DNA of 64,000 bases from Hassallia byssoidea VB512170. GTDB taxonomy: Bacteria; Cyanobacteriota; Cyanobacteriia; Cyanobacteriales; Nostocaceae. Shown piece by piece: positions 35,069-43,777 of the stretch. The notes beneath the pieces were generated by a model, which was given only the letters and a program-made list of their open reading frames with translations, ran no database searches and was not told the DNA's origin. The translations under genes and the position numbers were made by a program. The stretch's first letter is position 1, and each line of letters begins with the position of its first letter. The stretch covers positions 119,897 through 183,896 of the forward strand of contig NZ_JTCM02000004.1 of assembly GCF_000817785.2 (NCBI RefSeq), written 5' to 3'.

Positions 35069-35100
35069 GTAGGGTGCGTTAACGTAGTAACGCACCCTAC
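35069..35100. repeat. GTAGGGTGCGTTA palindrome (copy 3)
   Basis: Perfect 13-base arms GTAGGGTGCGTTA (35069-35081) and TAACGCACCCTAC (35088-35100) with a 6-base centre. It lies 17 bases after the beta-lactamase stop. Confidence 0.88.
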
Positions 35101-35236
35101 ATCAATTTTATGTTTATTTTATAAATCACCTCTGAATCTTATGATTATATCACTAATTAAAAACAAATAATTCTTTTAATTTGAAAAAATTGTGATACCG
35201 TTTGAGCGCTATGTCAAAAGCTTACTTAATATATCG

Positions 35237-36157
35237 ATGAAAACAAGACTTTTCTTATCTATTTTTGTAGTAGCGATCGCTTTCTTATCTAGCTGTAAAA
35301 ATTTGCCAGGCAATTCTACAGTTGAAGCTGAAAAAACTTGCCTTGGTGACGATGCCAAATTCAGTCTGGAATTCTTCAAAACTAATAATCAAGGTGATAA
35401 AGACTCAAAAGGTATCAATCATGTAATTATTTTTAATCCTAAATCTGAAGAATTAGATTTTAAAGTTAATGTCGGTTTAGCTCATAATCTTTACACCAAA
35501 GATGATAAAGGTAAATTGCTCAAAGAATATATCCCTACACAGTTTCATGAAATCATCGCTAACGAAAATGCTAAATTAAACGGAAAAACACCCATTGCGG
35601 CAATTAATGCTGACTATATAGAAACTGATAATAAACCACAAGGTTTAAATATTTCTCGTGGAATAGAGTATTCCGGAATCTTTAAAAATAAACGGTCTTC
35701 TTTTGGAATCTCAGGAGGTGAACCGAAAAACCGAACGGCTACAATCCAAGCAGGAAGAAGAAAAAATGATATTCTGAATTACAATTTAGTCGGTGGTAAT
35801 GGCAGATTTTATCGTCAAGGGCAGTTTAAAGATATCTGCCAAGATTTAGGAGAATTTGCTTGTAAAGAAGCTACTAATCGTTCTTTAGTAGCTACAACTA
35901 ATAAAGGTTATGTAATTCTGTTGGTTAATGATTCAAAAGCCAATTCAGATATTAGTTTATCTGAAGTTAATCAAGAATTGCTTCCAGATAATTTTGATGA
36001 TGTTCTTGAGGGAATTGCCAAAAATAATTGTTTAGGTAAAATTCAAGAAGGAATGTTATTTGATGGCGGGATGTCTCCAGGGTTGTATTACAATAACAAA
36101 ATATATGTAGAAAATGCCGGACCTATTGGTTCAGTATTTTTAATTTATAAAAAATAA
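35237..36157 (+). CDS. Phosphodiester glycosidase-like (NAGPA/DUF2233) lipoprotein
   Basis: 306 residues from the ATG at 35237 (the frame opens at a GTG at 35192). The signal peptide ends in FLSSCKN (Cys20, lipidation). The core IAAINADYIETDNKPQGLNI and the C-terminal LFDGGMSPGLYYNNK and GPIGSVFLIY match the phosphodiester glycosidase fold, whose eukaryotic member uncovers mannose 6-phosphate. Bacterial members probably act on extracellular polysaccharides. A second, distantly related member is at 45037-45861. Unlike neighbours it is A+T-rich, as are the next two genes. Confidence 0.78.
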   Translation: MKTRLFLSIFVVAIAFLSSCKNLPGNSTVEAEKTCLGDDAKFSLEFFKTNNQGDKDSKGINHVIIFNPKSEELDFKVNVGLAHNLYTKDDKGKLLKEYIPTQFHEIIANENAKLNGKTPIAAINADYIETDNKPQGLNISRGIEYSGIFKNKRSSFGISGGEPKNRTATIQAGRRKNDILNYNLVGGNGRFYRQGQFKDICQDLGEFACKEATNRSLVATTNKGYVILLVNDSKANSDISLSEVNQELLPDNFDDVLEGIAKNNCLGKIQEGMLFDGGMSPGLYYNNKIYVENAGPIGSVFLIYKK

Positions 36158-36417
36158 AGCGATCGCCGCCGCGCTTCTGCATAACTGTCTTTAGCAACCT
36201 TTTTACTTTTATGATTATGACGACTTATGGAGATACTTAGTTTCACTGGTTTTATTAGAGATATTGTTTATACACCTGTTCTCATCCCTAGAATTAAGAT
36301 TTATGACATAATTAATTTTAATATTAATCATGCCAAACCATTTGGAATAATAACTTTAGATTATTTGCAAAATAATATTGCATTTTCTCAATGATGTCAA
36401 ACATTTAATAATTACGA

Positions 36418-37323
36418 ATGATAATCAGTGATATGGAATTTTGTATAAATAATATTGAGCGAATGCTCAAATTTTCTCAAACAAAAGTTATTTTTCCAAT
36501 AATTACTCTTGGATTAGTCCAAGCTTATTATGAAACAAAACAATATCAATTTTCAGATAAAGAAATTAGGATTTGTTATGTAAAAGCTGTAAAATATATG
36601 CAAGCTTACTTACAACATAATTTACATATTGGAGGAAAGTATTACGATGCTTATCCTTCTCGAAATTTACCAAAGTATGGTGTAGTCAAAGCAATTGATA
36701 ATAAATGTTATGAGCTACTCCCACCATATAGCACAAATGCTGAGATGCTTATCTCTTGGATTCCCGAAAGAATCAATCAGTATATTACCGATAAATTAGG
36801 TTTGATTCCTCAACTGCTAAACTATGAGTACAGACATGAGTTAGCTGTAAATCAAATTGATTTTCTTAACTTAATTAAAGTTCAAATCGAAATAAATCCC
36901 ACAAATTTTGAAATATTTAGTTTTGCCATAATCAAAGTTCATCTAGAAAAGTTTGCTTGTAAAATTTACCGCGATACTCGCACTTCTGCAAACGATGGAG
37001 GGATAGATATTTCTACAAATTTTGGCGTTGTTTACCAAATAAAAAAACTTAAGGTATACAGTTATGATACTGCTGATAACATTTATGAAGAATTAAAGAT
37101 GAATTTTAACAAAGAAAGATTGAGTGATGGGAACGTAATTTTGATAATTGATGATATTTCTAAAGAAATTAAAAATTATTTAATTAATATGAAAGTCCAA
37201 TCAATTAATAAAAATGAAATTTTAAAATTAGCAGAGCAATTTGAAGATGTAGAGGATAGAGAAAAAATTTTAAGAATTGCTTACGAAGAGTTTGAAAGAG
37301 AGTATCTAAGCAATATAAAATGA
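36418..37323 (+). CDS. PD-(D/E)XK nuclease resembling type II restriction enzyme HaeII
   Basis: 301 residues. The first ~170 are mostly helical and not recognised. The C-terminal part has a PD-(D/E)XK core: DGGID (Asp197), a strand STNFGVVYQIKK with Gln207 and Lys209, then ILIIDD. The order IDISTNFGVVYQIKKL recalls the HaeII family pattern DxWxNFGxxxQVKHL. If right, it cuts double-stranded DNA at a specific site. No methyltransferase is adjacent, so self-protection must come from elsewhere or the enzyme may be inactive or have another role. The DNA is extremely A+T-rich (9/60 G+C at 37141-37200), unlike the genome average, suggesting transfer. It overlaps the next gene by four bases. Confidence 0.58.
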   Translation: MIISDMEFCINNIERMLKFSQTKVIFPIITLGLVQAYYETKQYQFSDKEIRICYVKAVKYMQAYLQHNLHIGGKYYDAYPSRNLPKYGVVKAIDNKCYELLPPYSTNAEMLISWIPERINQYITDKLGLIPQLLNYEYRHELAVNQIDFLNLIKVQIEINPTNFEIFSFAIIKVHLEKFACKIYRDTRTSANDGGIDISTNFGVVYQIKKLKVYSYDTADNIYEELKMNFNKERLSDGNVILIIDDISKEIKNYLINMKVQSINKNEILKLAEQFEDVEDREKILRIAYEEFEREYLSNIK

Positions 37324-37553
37324 ATTATACAATTTCTGGAATAAATTATAATTTTCAGATAATTATAGAGAAGGCTTTTAGCCCATCCGAAGATTTAGAA
37401 ATGTTTTGGTTTTACATAAATGCTGCTAAAGGCAAAGAATTATTAATCAAAAACTACTCTTGTTCTTTGCCAAAAGATAAACAGAAAAAATTCGAGCAAT
37501 TGGCATTGGAAGATATACAATCATATGCATCCAATAAAAGAGCAGAATATTAG
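37320..37553 (+). CDS. Small protein coupled to the HaeII-like nuclease gene
   Basis: 77 residues. Its ATG overlaps the stop of the nuclease gene (ATGA), so the two are surely translated together. The sequence begins MNYTISGINYNFQIIIEKAF, has an aromatic EMFWFYINAAKG stretch and ends with a charged helix. No family recognised, no membrane segment or signal. A partner, regulator or inhibitor of the nuclease is conceivable from the coupling only. Confidence 0.7.
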   Translation: MNYTISGINYNFQIIIEKAFSPSEDLEMFWFYINAAKGKELLIKNYSCSLPKDKQKKFEQLALEDIQSYASNKRAEY

Positions 37554-37568
37554 TATTGAGGATTTTTG

Positions 37569-38006
37569 ATGCTAAAAGTCTTTGTTTACGGCACGCTTAA
37601 ACCAGGTGAAGCAAATTATCAAAGATACTGTGCGCTTCAAGTGGTAGATGCAAAGAAAGCTTACGCTTTTGGTAAACTGTTTGCTTTACCGATGGGCTAC
37701 CCAGCTATGACGCTAGGAGATAGCCTAGTCTACGGATATTTACTGACATTTGTTGATGCAAAGGTTTTAAATAACCTAGATATCCTAGAAGATTACCAGC
37801 CCTCCAGACAAACAACTGAAAACCTTTATAATCGACAAGAAGTTGAAATATACGATCTACAAGAGCGATCGCTTGGTATTGCCTGGGTCTATTTAATGAC
37901 ACCGCAGCAAATTTGTCAACTAAAAGGCAGCCTAGTACAGCACGATGGCTGGTGGAGTGGCTGCGGCTTAACAGTTGGCATTATAAAGAGCGGAATTAAC
38001 AATTAA
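37569..38006 (+). CDS. Gamma-glutamylcyclotransferase family protein (AIG2-like)
   Basis: 145 residues from the ATG at 37569 (TTG ATG doublet at 37566). The N-terminal MLKVFVYGTLKPGEANYQRY is the diagnostic YGTLKPG substrate loop of the GGCT-like/AIG2 fold. VYGYLLTFVDAKVLNNLDILEDY contains the Glu-bearing segment. Relatives release 5-oxoproline from gamma-glutamyl amines or dipeptides; the true substrate is not predictable. It follows the A+T-rich nuclease unit by 15 bases yet has normal base composition, so it may belong to the older chromosome. It is convergent with the anti-sigma gene. Confidence 0.88.
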   Translation: MLKVFVYGTLKPGEANYQRYCALQVVDAKKAYAFGKLFALPMGYPAMTLGDSLVYGYLLTFVDAKVLNNLDILEDYQPSRQTTENLYNRQEVEIYDLQERSLGIAWVYLMTPQQICQLKGSLVQHDGWWSGCGLTVGIIKSGINN

Positions 38007-38014
38007 CTCCGGAA

Positions 38015-38629
38015 TTAATTTAGTTCCTGTTCAGTCTTTTCTGGTTGAGGTGCAACCCGATCAACTGAATTTTTCGGAGAGGATTCTGCTGTTTTGGGAA
38101 TAGGGAAGACAGGAGTATTAATGGCAACCATCAGTGGCGAAGCGGCAACAGGCGAAGGCGTCTGTTGTGTCGGTTCGATTGAAGGTTTTTGAGCCATTTG
38201 AGGTATACTGGAATCTCCACCTGGTAGCCAGCCAGAAACAGCACTAATGACGCAAGCGGCGACGGCAGTACCTCCACATACCCAGGCTAGCCGGGAACGC
38301 CGACGTAAAGAAGCCATTACTTGCTGGACTGTTTCTTCTATTGGCTGTAGTGGCTGTGGTACGGGAAGATTCCGCACGCCTTGCCGTAGCTTTAACAGTC
38401 GGGCATACAAGACTTGGACTGAGGCATCGTTTGCCAACCATTGTTCAACTTGCTTGCGTTCGGCAGCTGTCACCTCACCATCGAGGTAAGCACTTAATAA
38501 CTCGAAGCGATCGCGCTTCACCATATCCATAGCACCCGTAGATTCATTGGTTTGTTTAACTCCCTGTATTTGCAAATCTTTATTAGCTTGCAAATCAAAG
38601 CGATCGGAAAACTGAGAATCAGTAGTCAT
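38015..38629 (-). CDS. Anti-sigma factor of the SigG-type pair
   Basis: 204 residues from the ATG at 38629; a GTG at 38716 opens a longer frame (233). A helical segment RFELLSAYLDGEVTAAERKQ near 41-60 is the anti-sigma domain of the RseA/RsiW kind, but without zinc-binding His/Cys. One membrane helix lies at about 114-134, and the rest is a Pro/Ser/Thr-rich tail outside or in the periplasm. It should hold the neighbouring ECF sigma factor at the membrane until an envelope stress signal. It lies downstream of the sigma gene in the same orientation, 165 bases away. Confidence 0.83.
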   Translation of the reverse strand: MTTDSQFSDRFDLQANKDLQIQGVKQTNESTGAMDMVKRDRFELLSAYLDGEVTAAERKQVEQWLANDASVQVLYARLLKLRQGVRNLPVPQPLQPIEETVQQVMASLRRRSRLAWVCGGTAVAACVISAVSGWLPGGDSSIPQMAQKPSIEPTQQTPSPVAASPLMVAINTPVFPIPKTAESSPKNSVDRVAPQPEKTEQELN

Positions 38630-38794
38630 CTTAACATTATTACCAATTCCAACACGGGTTAAACGAGCGGACAGGAATGAGAAATTAATCAATTTTTCTC
38701 CTGGCGGCAGAAGCACTCTACAATTATCTTAAATTTTATGGAAATCAACCCTTAAATTCTGCCATTGTAGCAGAGGCTGAATAGATAGTGTTAG

Positions 38795-39451
38795 TTACGA
38801 ATCTAAATAATTTTGCAATTGAGTTTGCAATCTGGATCTAGCTCTGGCTATTCTCGATTTAACGGTTCCCAAAGAAACACCAGTGATTTCGGCAATTTCT
38901 TCGTATGCCATTCCTTCGATTTCTCTCAGAACAATTGTAGTGCGGAATACTTCAGGTAAATCGGCGATCGCGGAGCGCAGTTGCTCGTAAAATTCTCTGG
39001 TTGTTAGCTCTTCTTCTGGTCCTGGGGTATCTCCAGCTATTTCCCAATCCATTTCGCCATCCTCTACCGCACGGGGAGCATCAAGCGACAACGGACTAAC
39101 AACCCGCTTGCGTTTGCGTAACTCATCGTAAAACAAGTTCGTCGCAATACGGCTCAACCAGCCCCGGAACTTAGCTGGCTCTTGCAATCGGTTAACATTC
39201 CGATATACTCGAATCCAAACTTCCTGAGCCAAATCAGCTCTGTCAGCCCAATCAGGAGCGAGGTGATATAAAACCCGATCAACTTGAGTCTGAAAGCGGC
39301 GCATAAGTTCCGCAAACGCAACACGATCTGGGCGCAGTCCAGTTTGACAGCGCAAAATTAAATCGTGATTAGAGAGCTTGTCAACTTGCACTGAGGTTTC
39401 TGAAAGCCTCACATCAACCGTTGACCAGGATACAGGAATTGATTGACTCAT
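38795..39451 (-). CDS. sigG: ECF RNA polymerase sigma factor, SigG type
   Basis: 218 residues from the ATG at 39451 (GTG at 39460 in frame). Region 2 (VAFAELMRRFQTQVDRVLYH ... DLAQEVWIRVYRN) and region 4 (LPEVFRTTIVLREIEGMAYE ... SLGTVKSRIARARSRL) are complete, linked by an acidic loop. It directs RNA polymerase to stress promoters; in other cyanobacteria SigG is essential and works with a membrane anti-sigma partner, as here. The N-terminal 30 residues are an extension that may be regulatory. Region upstream is 1 kb without genes. Confidence 0.92.
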   Translation of the reverse strand: MSQSIPVSWSTVDVRLSETSVQVDKLSNHDLILRCQTGLRPDRVAFAELMRRFQTQVDRVLYHLAPDWADRADLAQEVWIRVYRNVNRLQEPAKFRGWLSRIATNLFYDELRKRKRVVSPLSLDAPRAVEDGEMDWEIAGDTPGPEEELTTREFYEQLRSAIADLPEVFRTTIVLREIEGMAYEEIAEITGVSLGTVKSRIARARSRLQTQLQNYLDS

Positions 39452-40528
39452 AGAACGCACTGACTTTAGAACATTCCTATCTATTAGACCTGCTAATCAG
39501 TAAGAAGTTCCTCTAGTGAGTGACGGATTTCTGACTGGAACAATAGTAAACTATTATGAACATGCAATGCTAATCGAAGCCATTTTTTGTCACTTATAAT
39601 CAAAAATGCTGCTGAATATTTATTTGGTTATATACACTCTGGGGCTTATTTGATGGATAATTACTTTGAAACAATTAACTGTAAGATAATTAAGGAAGTT
39701 ATCTCCAGTACAAAATTAGTTATAAATTGGATAATCTCTTATAGGGCAATGGTTGTTGTGATTTAAGTTATTAAGATATTATCTTTTTATAGATAGCAAA
39801 AAAATATTTACATATGTTTTGTTGCTATCTATAAAGCATGGCTATATTTATGACAAAATCAAATGATTATTATTGTTTTTATCGCTGGTATAGCCGCTTT
39901 TTTATCTGTTATCTTTCAGTGGCAAGTTGCACAGCAATGTTACTTAGCAATGTGCAATATTAAAAACTGACCATCTACGGTTGACAATTTAGTAGAAAAG
40001 TTTCAATAAAAAGAGGGCGGATTGTCTTCAGGTATGAGAACTTCGCTTATTTTCCGCCCTTGTCGCAAAGTGTCCAAAAGACAAGAAGGCATTTTCTATT
40101 TTCTCCTATTTTCTCTTTTTTGTGTGCTTATTGTTTCTTTATCTTGCCATTTTCAACTGCTGTAGCTACCATGACTGTTATTTTTTCAGCTTCATTGCCA
40201 AAATCGTTAGTGGAGTTTGTGTATGTACGTGATAACTAGTATCAGCATTACTTTGATCGGGTACGCGAACTTGTAAAAAGAAATTAAGGGAAAATGTAAT
40301 TGTGACCGCTAGCAATAATTTTTCAAACATGATTTTTCTCTCACCCACACCATTAATGATTGATTGCTATAGTTCCAGAGTTCCTGAAAACGAGGTTTTT
40401 CACCAAAGTTTTTCTGCTGGAATAACTCGCATAGACTTAGTTTGCCCACTGGTGTTGGGATATTCATAAGGAAACGGATAATTATTTGTGAATTTTTCAT
40501 AACTGTTCATACAGAAACAATAAATGCG
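39452..40528. other. Long gene-free region upstream of sigG
   Basis: About 1.08 kb of A+T-rich DNA. It holds a perfect 12-base inverted repeat (39788-39799/39822-39833) and another (GGGCGGA at about 40015 with TCCGCCC at about 40053) that may be a terminator or RNA hairpin. A 35-codon frame at 39863-39970 would encode a hydrophobic peptide (MIIIVFIAGIAAFLSVIF...) but lacks a ribosome-binding site and I do not call it. The hairpin density makes a small RNA possible; nothing more can be supported. Confidence 0.4.
39788..39833. repeat. Perfect 12-base inverted repeat
   Basis: TATAGATAGCAA (39788-39799) and TTGCTATCTATA (39822-39833), 22-base A/T-rich loop. It lies in the long empty region between sigG and the L,D-transpeptidase gene and could be the end of an unrecognised small RNA. 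Confidence 0.6.
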
Positions 40529-41260
40529 ATGACGATGGGAAGAAATGAATCTGTAGCTCATATAGTCATGTTGCTCTGTTTTGGCACAGCAATTTTATCT
40601 CTGGCTGTGCATAGAAGCATGATTGCAGGAGAACGGCAATTTGAGGAGTCAGCCTCTACTAGGTTGCGGCGAGATGCGACAATGGCTTCATCCGCAGCGA
40701 GTGCGTCTACGTTGTCTTCAATGCCTGCTGCTAAGTCGGCAAAAGTGGAAAAAAATGTAACTAGGGAAGCACAGTTAGCAAAAAATAATCGGCTGGTGGT
40801 AGACCAAGCAAAAAAGCCAAAGTTTTTTTTAGCGCAAATCGCTCAACCAAAATCAGTTAATAGCGTGGCTGGCAAATCGCAAGTAGTGGTAGATTTAAGC
40901 GATCGCCGCACTTATGTTTATGCTAAAGATGAAGTGATAGCCAGCTACCCAATTGCTGTTGGTAAAAAGGGTTGGGAAACACCCACAGGTTCTTTCCAAG
41001 TGATGCACATGCAACACTATCCTGCGTGGCGTCACCCGATTACAGGCAAAGTGTTTGCGGCAGGTACTGATAGCCCTTTGGGAGATAGATGGATTGGTTT
41101 TTGGTCAGATGGACGCAATCAAATTGGTTTTCACGGCACACCAGATGTTGAGGTGATAGGAACTGCTATATCTCACGGCTGCTTAAGAATGCGTAATCCT
41201 GATGTGCGAATGCTATACAAGCAGGTGGGTTTGGGGACAACTGTGATAGTACGGGAATAG
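40529..41260 (+). CDS. L,D-transpeptidase (YkuD domain), membrane-anchored
   Basis: 243 residues from the ATG at 40529; the frame opens at a TTG at 40442. A signal anchor lies at about residues 9-26 (HIVMLLCFGTAILSLAV), followed by a Ala/Ser/Lys-rich linker. The YkuD domain starts near 115 (SQVVVDLSDRRTYVYAKDEV) and has the catalytic HGTPD and SHGCLRMRN with His216 and Cys218. These enzymes form 3-3 cross-links in peptidoglycan or attach proteins to it. It belongs with the nearby M23 peptidase to a cell-wall set. No clear ribosome-binding site was seen. Confidence 0.86.
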   Translation: MTMGRNESVAHIVMLLCFGTAILSLAVHRSMIAGERQFEESASTRLRRDATMASSAASASTLSSMPAAKSAKVEKNVTREAQLAKNNRLVVDQAKKPKFFLAQIAQPKSVNSVAGKSQVVVDLSDRRTYVYAKDEVIASYPIAVGKKGWETPTGSFQVMHMQHYPAWRHPITGKVFAAGTDSPLGDRWIGFWSDGRNQIGFHGTPDVEVIGTAISHGCLRMRNPDVRMLYKQVGLGTTVIVRE

Positions 41261-41312
41261 AGGCGCAAAGGCGCGAAGTTAAGAGGCGCAAAGTTAAGAG
41301 GCGCAAAGTTAA
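41261..41312. repeat. 15-base tandem repeat (GAGGCGCAAAGTTAA)
   Basis: Three to four units of GAGGCGCAAAGTTAA follow the transpeptidase stop; the first is longer (GAGGCGCAAAGGCGCGAAG). A hairpin AGTCAACAGTC ... GACTGTTGACT (about 41313-41346) follows and could end transcription. Confidence 0.8.
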
Positions 41313-41361
41313 GAGTCAACAGTCAACAGCTAATGGACTGTTGACTTTAGATTATTGACTA

Positions 41362-41910
41362 TTATTTTTGTTCAAAGTTAGGCGCACATGCCTGAAGTAA
41401 AGTACTGATTTCTTGCAGAATGTCATTGCCAGTATTTTTGCTTATAGCTTGCCGTTCTGGGAAGAAATTCGGTCGATCCAAATAACGGGAAATCGCCTCG
41501 TTTATTTGCTGGGCGATTAATTGCTGAAGTTCTGCGTGAGCGCGTATGCGCTGATAGCTAGCACCTTCTTCTGTGGTTGCATACAGGGGAGGAAGACGGT
41601 TGAGGGCATAAGCGGCAATATCTCCGACATCAAGAGAACTTTCGCTAGTAGCTTCAATTTCTGCTATTCTGGCGATCGCCTCGGTCAGTACCAATTCTTC
41701 CATAACATTAATGAATTCTTTGCGAGGTACTGCCTCTACCTCACCAGTCAATAGCGCTCCCATTAGCTTATCTAATGCCATGTACTCTTCAATTGAAAGT
41801 TCGCTGGCATTATCACAGATTCGCCCGACTTCTGCTTCCATTGCTGGTGTGAGATAACCATCCTGGAGAGACTGTTCCACAATTTTTTCGATAGTACTCA
41901 TAAGGCTCAT
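41362..41910 (-). CDS. ComFB-domain protein (CdgR-like, likely cyclic-di-GMP receptor)
   Basis: 182 residues from the ATG at 41910 (another ATG at 41901; a TTG at 41931 opens the frame). The second half holds the ComFB domain: KEFINVMEELVLTEAIARIA, DVGDIAAYALNRLPPLYATT and EEGASYQRIRAHAELQQLIA. ComFB proteins were first tied to late competence in Bacillus; in cyanobacteria a small ComFB protein (CdgR) has been reported as a cyclic-di-GMP receptor controlling cell size. The N-terminal ~70 residues (helical, YLTPAMEAEVGRI) resemble an added regulatory part. Role by analogy only. Confidence 0.82.
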   Translation of the reverse strand: MSLMSTIEKIVEQSLQDGYLTPAMEAEVGRICDNASELSIEEYMALDKLMGALLTGEVEAVPRKEFINVMEELVLTEAIARIAEIEATSESSLDVGDIAAYALNRLPPLYATTEEGASYQRIRAHAELQQLIAQQINEAISRYLDRPNFFPERQAISKNTGNDILQEISTLLQACAPNFEQK

Positions 41911-42091
41911 TTTTTTTACGCCACCAAGCAAGGTAGGGACGGTAGCAAATCAATCAATTTTATTTTGCCTAATTGTTGGCAAAATGCAAACAAATTACAT
42001 AAATATATTAAGTAAAGACATGCGCGATCGCCACTTGGGTGCGTCCTACCGCCAAAAAGCGGTAAAACGGGCGATGACGATCGCGTTTGGG

Positions 42092-43024
42092 CTATTCAAC
42101 TCCAGGAGTTCGCCAGGGTGTTGGGTCAACAGATTTCCCGTTGACATATAATCCCCAGTGTAAATGTGGACCTGTGGAGGCACCTGTCGCTCCCACTGCG
42201 CCAATTAATTGACCAGGTTGCACCATATCGCCTTCTTTTACGTTGATTCGACTCAAGTGCATAAAAATGCTGGTGACTCCTTGACCGTGGTCAACTCCGA
42301 CTACATTACCATGAACCCGGAAACCTTGGGATACTCTACCGACCAAAGCGACTCGTCCTGCGGCTGGGGCAACGACGGGCGAACCGGCTGCACCAGCGTA
42401 GTCAACGCCACGATGGTAATAGTCTTTTGCAAATTTACCATTATAGTAGCGACGTACACCATAAATTGTAGAAATTCTTCCGGCGTTTGGCTTGATAAAA
42501 GCACCATTCCAATATTTTTCTGGTGTCATTAATGCTTTGAAAGCCGCTACACGCTTGAGTTCGTATTCTGTGGCATCGATTCCGGCTTTTCCTGGTGGTA
42601 GATTAATTCGTTGTACGGGAAATTTGCGATCGCCCACCGGCACAGATAAGCTTTGCACGCTTCCATCCCCGGAAACCCGAAGTGTTCTATTTCCCGCGCT
42701 TTCTAATGGTGTTGTCGGGACAAAAGCGCGATATTGATTGGGGGCAATTTCAAATGCTGGGTAAGTTTTTTCTCCACTAGTTACCGTGGGATTACTACCA
42801 TTAGCCGGATTATCTAAATTAATTATTACTGATAAAGTATCCCCTAAATCGGGTTGACTCGGTGTAACTTTTACTTGCAGGGCATTTACAGGTAATGCCA
42901 CCACGGGGAAAGCAGCAAACATCCCCATTAATAAACCTGCTGCACGGCGATAGGCTTTTAAGCCTTTGAGAGAAAAACAGAGCAAGTTATTTTGAGAATT
43001 ACTGGGGCGATCGGCGATAGTCAT
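42092..43024 (-). CDS. M23 family (LytM-like) peptidoglycan endopeptidase
   Basis: 310 residues from the ATG at 43024 (TTG at 43033 in frame). A signal peptide/anchor is at about 27-50 (AAGLLMGMFAAFPVVALPV). The N-terminal domain (about 50-150, LQVKVTPSQPDLGDTLSVII) is an all-beta Ig-like module. The C-terminal M23 domain has YYHRGVDYAGAAGSPVVAPA with its first zinc His and Asp, and the HLHWGLYV motif with the third zinc ligand, so it looks active. It would cut cross-linked peptide stems in the wall. It is divergent from the IS607 element that starts 180 bases away. Confidence 0.9.
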   Translation of the reverse strand: MTIADRPSNSQNNLLCFSLKGLKAYRRAAGLLMGMFAAFPVVALPVNALQVKVTPSQPDLGDTLSVIINLDNPANGSNPTVTSGEKTYPAFEIAPNQYRAFVPTTPLESAGNRTLRVSGDGSVQSLSVPVGDRKFPVQRINLPPGKAGIDATEYELKRVAAFKALMTPEKYWNGAFIKPNAGRISTIYGVRRYYNGKFAKDYYHRGVDYAGAAGSPVVAPAAGRVALVGRVSQGFRVHGNVVGVDHGQGVTSIFMHLSRINVKEGDMVQPGQLIGAVGATGASTGPHLHWGLYVNGKSVDPTPWRTPGVE

Positions 43025-43179
43025 ATTACACAAAAAATCTTAAGCTTTCTGTTGAACAACAGACTAGCCTATTATCTGTTGTGTTTCCAACTCAAGCAGA
43101 TATTTTTGCATAAGTTGTCCGAAAAAAATTAATAAAATTTTTATGTCTTGTAAATATTTCTTGAATATATACCCATTTA

Positions 43180-43203
43180 TACCTATTAATAGTAATATAG
43201 GTA
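43180..43203. promoter_or_regulatory. Inverted repeat just before the IS607 recombinase start
   Basis: TACCTAT (43180-43186) and ATAGGTA (43197-43203), 7-base perfect arms with 10-base spacer, directly abut the ATG at 43205. It may be a recombinase-binding or autoregulatory site, or part of the left end of the element; IS607 elements lack terminal inverted repeats. Confidence 0.45.
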
Positions 43204-43204
43204 A

Positions 43205-43777
43205 ATGAAATTATCAGATTATGCACGAAAAGTAGGAATAAGCTATAAGACAGCACATCGGTGGTGGAAATTAGGGCAACTCAAAGGATATCAATTGCCA
43301 ACAGGTACAATCATCATTGATGAAGAGAAACCAACGTCAGTAGAAGATAGAGTTTGTATATATACACGGGTATCTTCTGTTGAAGCGAAAGAAAATTTAG
43401 AAAGACAAGCAGATCGATTAACTGAATATGCAATAGTGAAAGGATATAAAATTCACAAAATATATAAGGAGATAGGGAGTGGCTTAAATGATAATCGAAA
43501 AATGTTAATCAAAGCATTGTCAGATGATGATTATAACATTTTATTGGTTGAACATAGAGATAGATTAGCGAGATTTGGAATCAATTACATGAGAATCTTG
43601 CTATCAAAAAGTGGTAAAAAGTTAGAGGTAGTTAACGAAGCAAATAACGGAAAAGATGAGTTGATGGAGGATTTGGTAAGTATAATAACATCTTTTTGCG
43701 CTCGTTTATACGGATTAAGAAGGTCAAAGAGAAAGACAGAAAAGATAATTGCGGAGTTATCCGAAAAGGATGAGTGA
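43205..43777 (+). CDS. tnpA: IS607-type serine recombinase (TnpA)
   Basis: 190 residues. The N-terminal MerR-like helix-turn-helix (MKLSDYARKVGISYKTAHRW, residues 1-20, continuing to about 55) binds element ends. The resolvase domain follows: CIYTRVSSVEAKENLERQ with the catalytic Ser, then VEHRDRLARFG with the conserved Arg residues. IS607 recombinases move DNA as circles without target duplication. All catalytic residues seem intact, so it may be active. Composition is A+T-rich, as is tnpB. The stop overlaps the tnpB start. Confidence 0.93.
   Translation: MKLSDYARKVGISYKTAHRWWKLGQLKGYQLPTGTIIIDEEKPTSVEDRVCIYTRVSSVEAKENLERQADRLTEYAIVKGYKIHKIYKEIGSGLNDNRKMLIKALSDDDYNILLVEHRDRLARFGINYMRILLSKSGKKLEVVNEANNGKDELMEDLVSIITSFCARLYGLRRSKRKTEKIIAELSEKDE

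Noticed and set aside
39863..39970. 35-codon hydrophobic peptide frame in the sigG upstream region.
   Set aside because: Looks like a membrane peptide but has no Shine-Dalgarno sequence and lies in A+T-rich DNA where such frames occur by chance.
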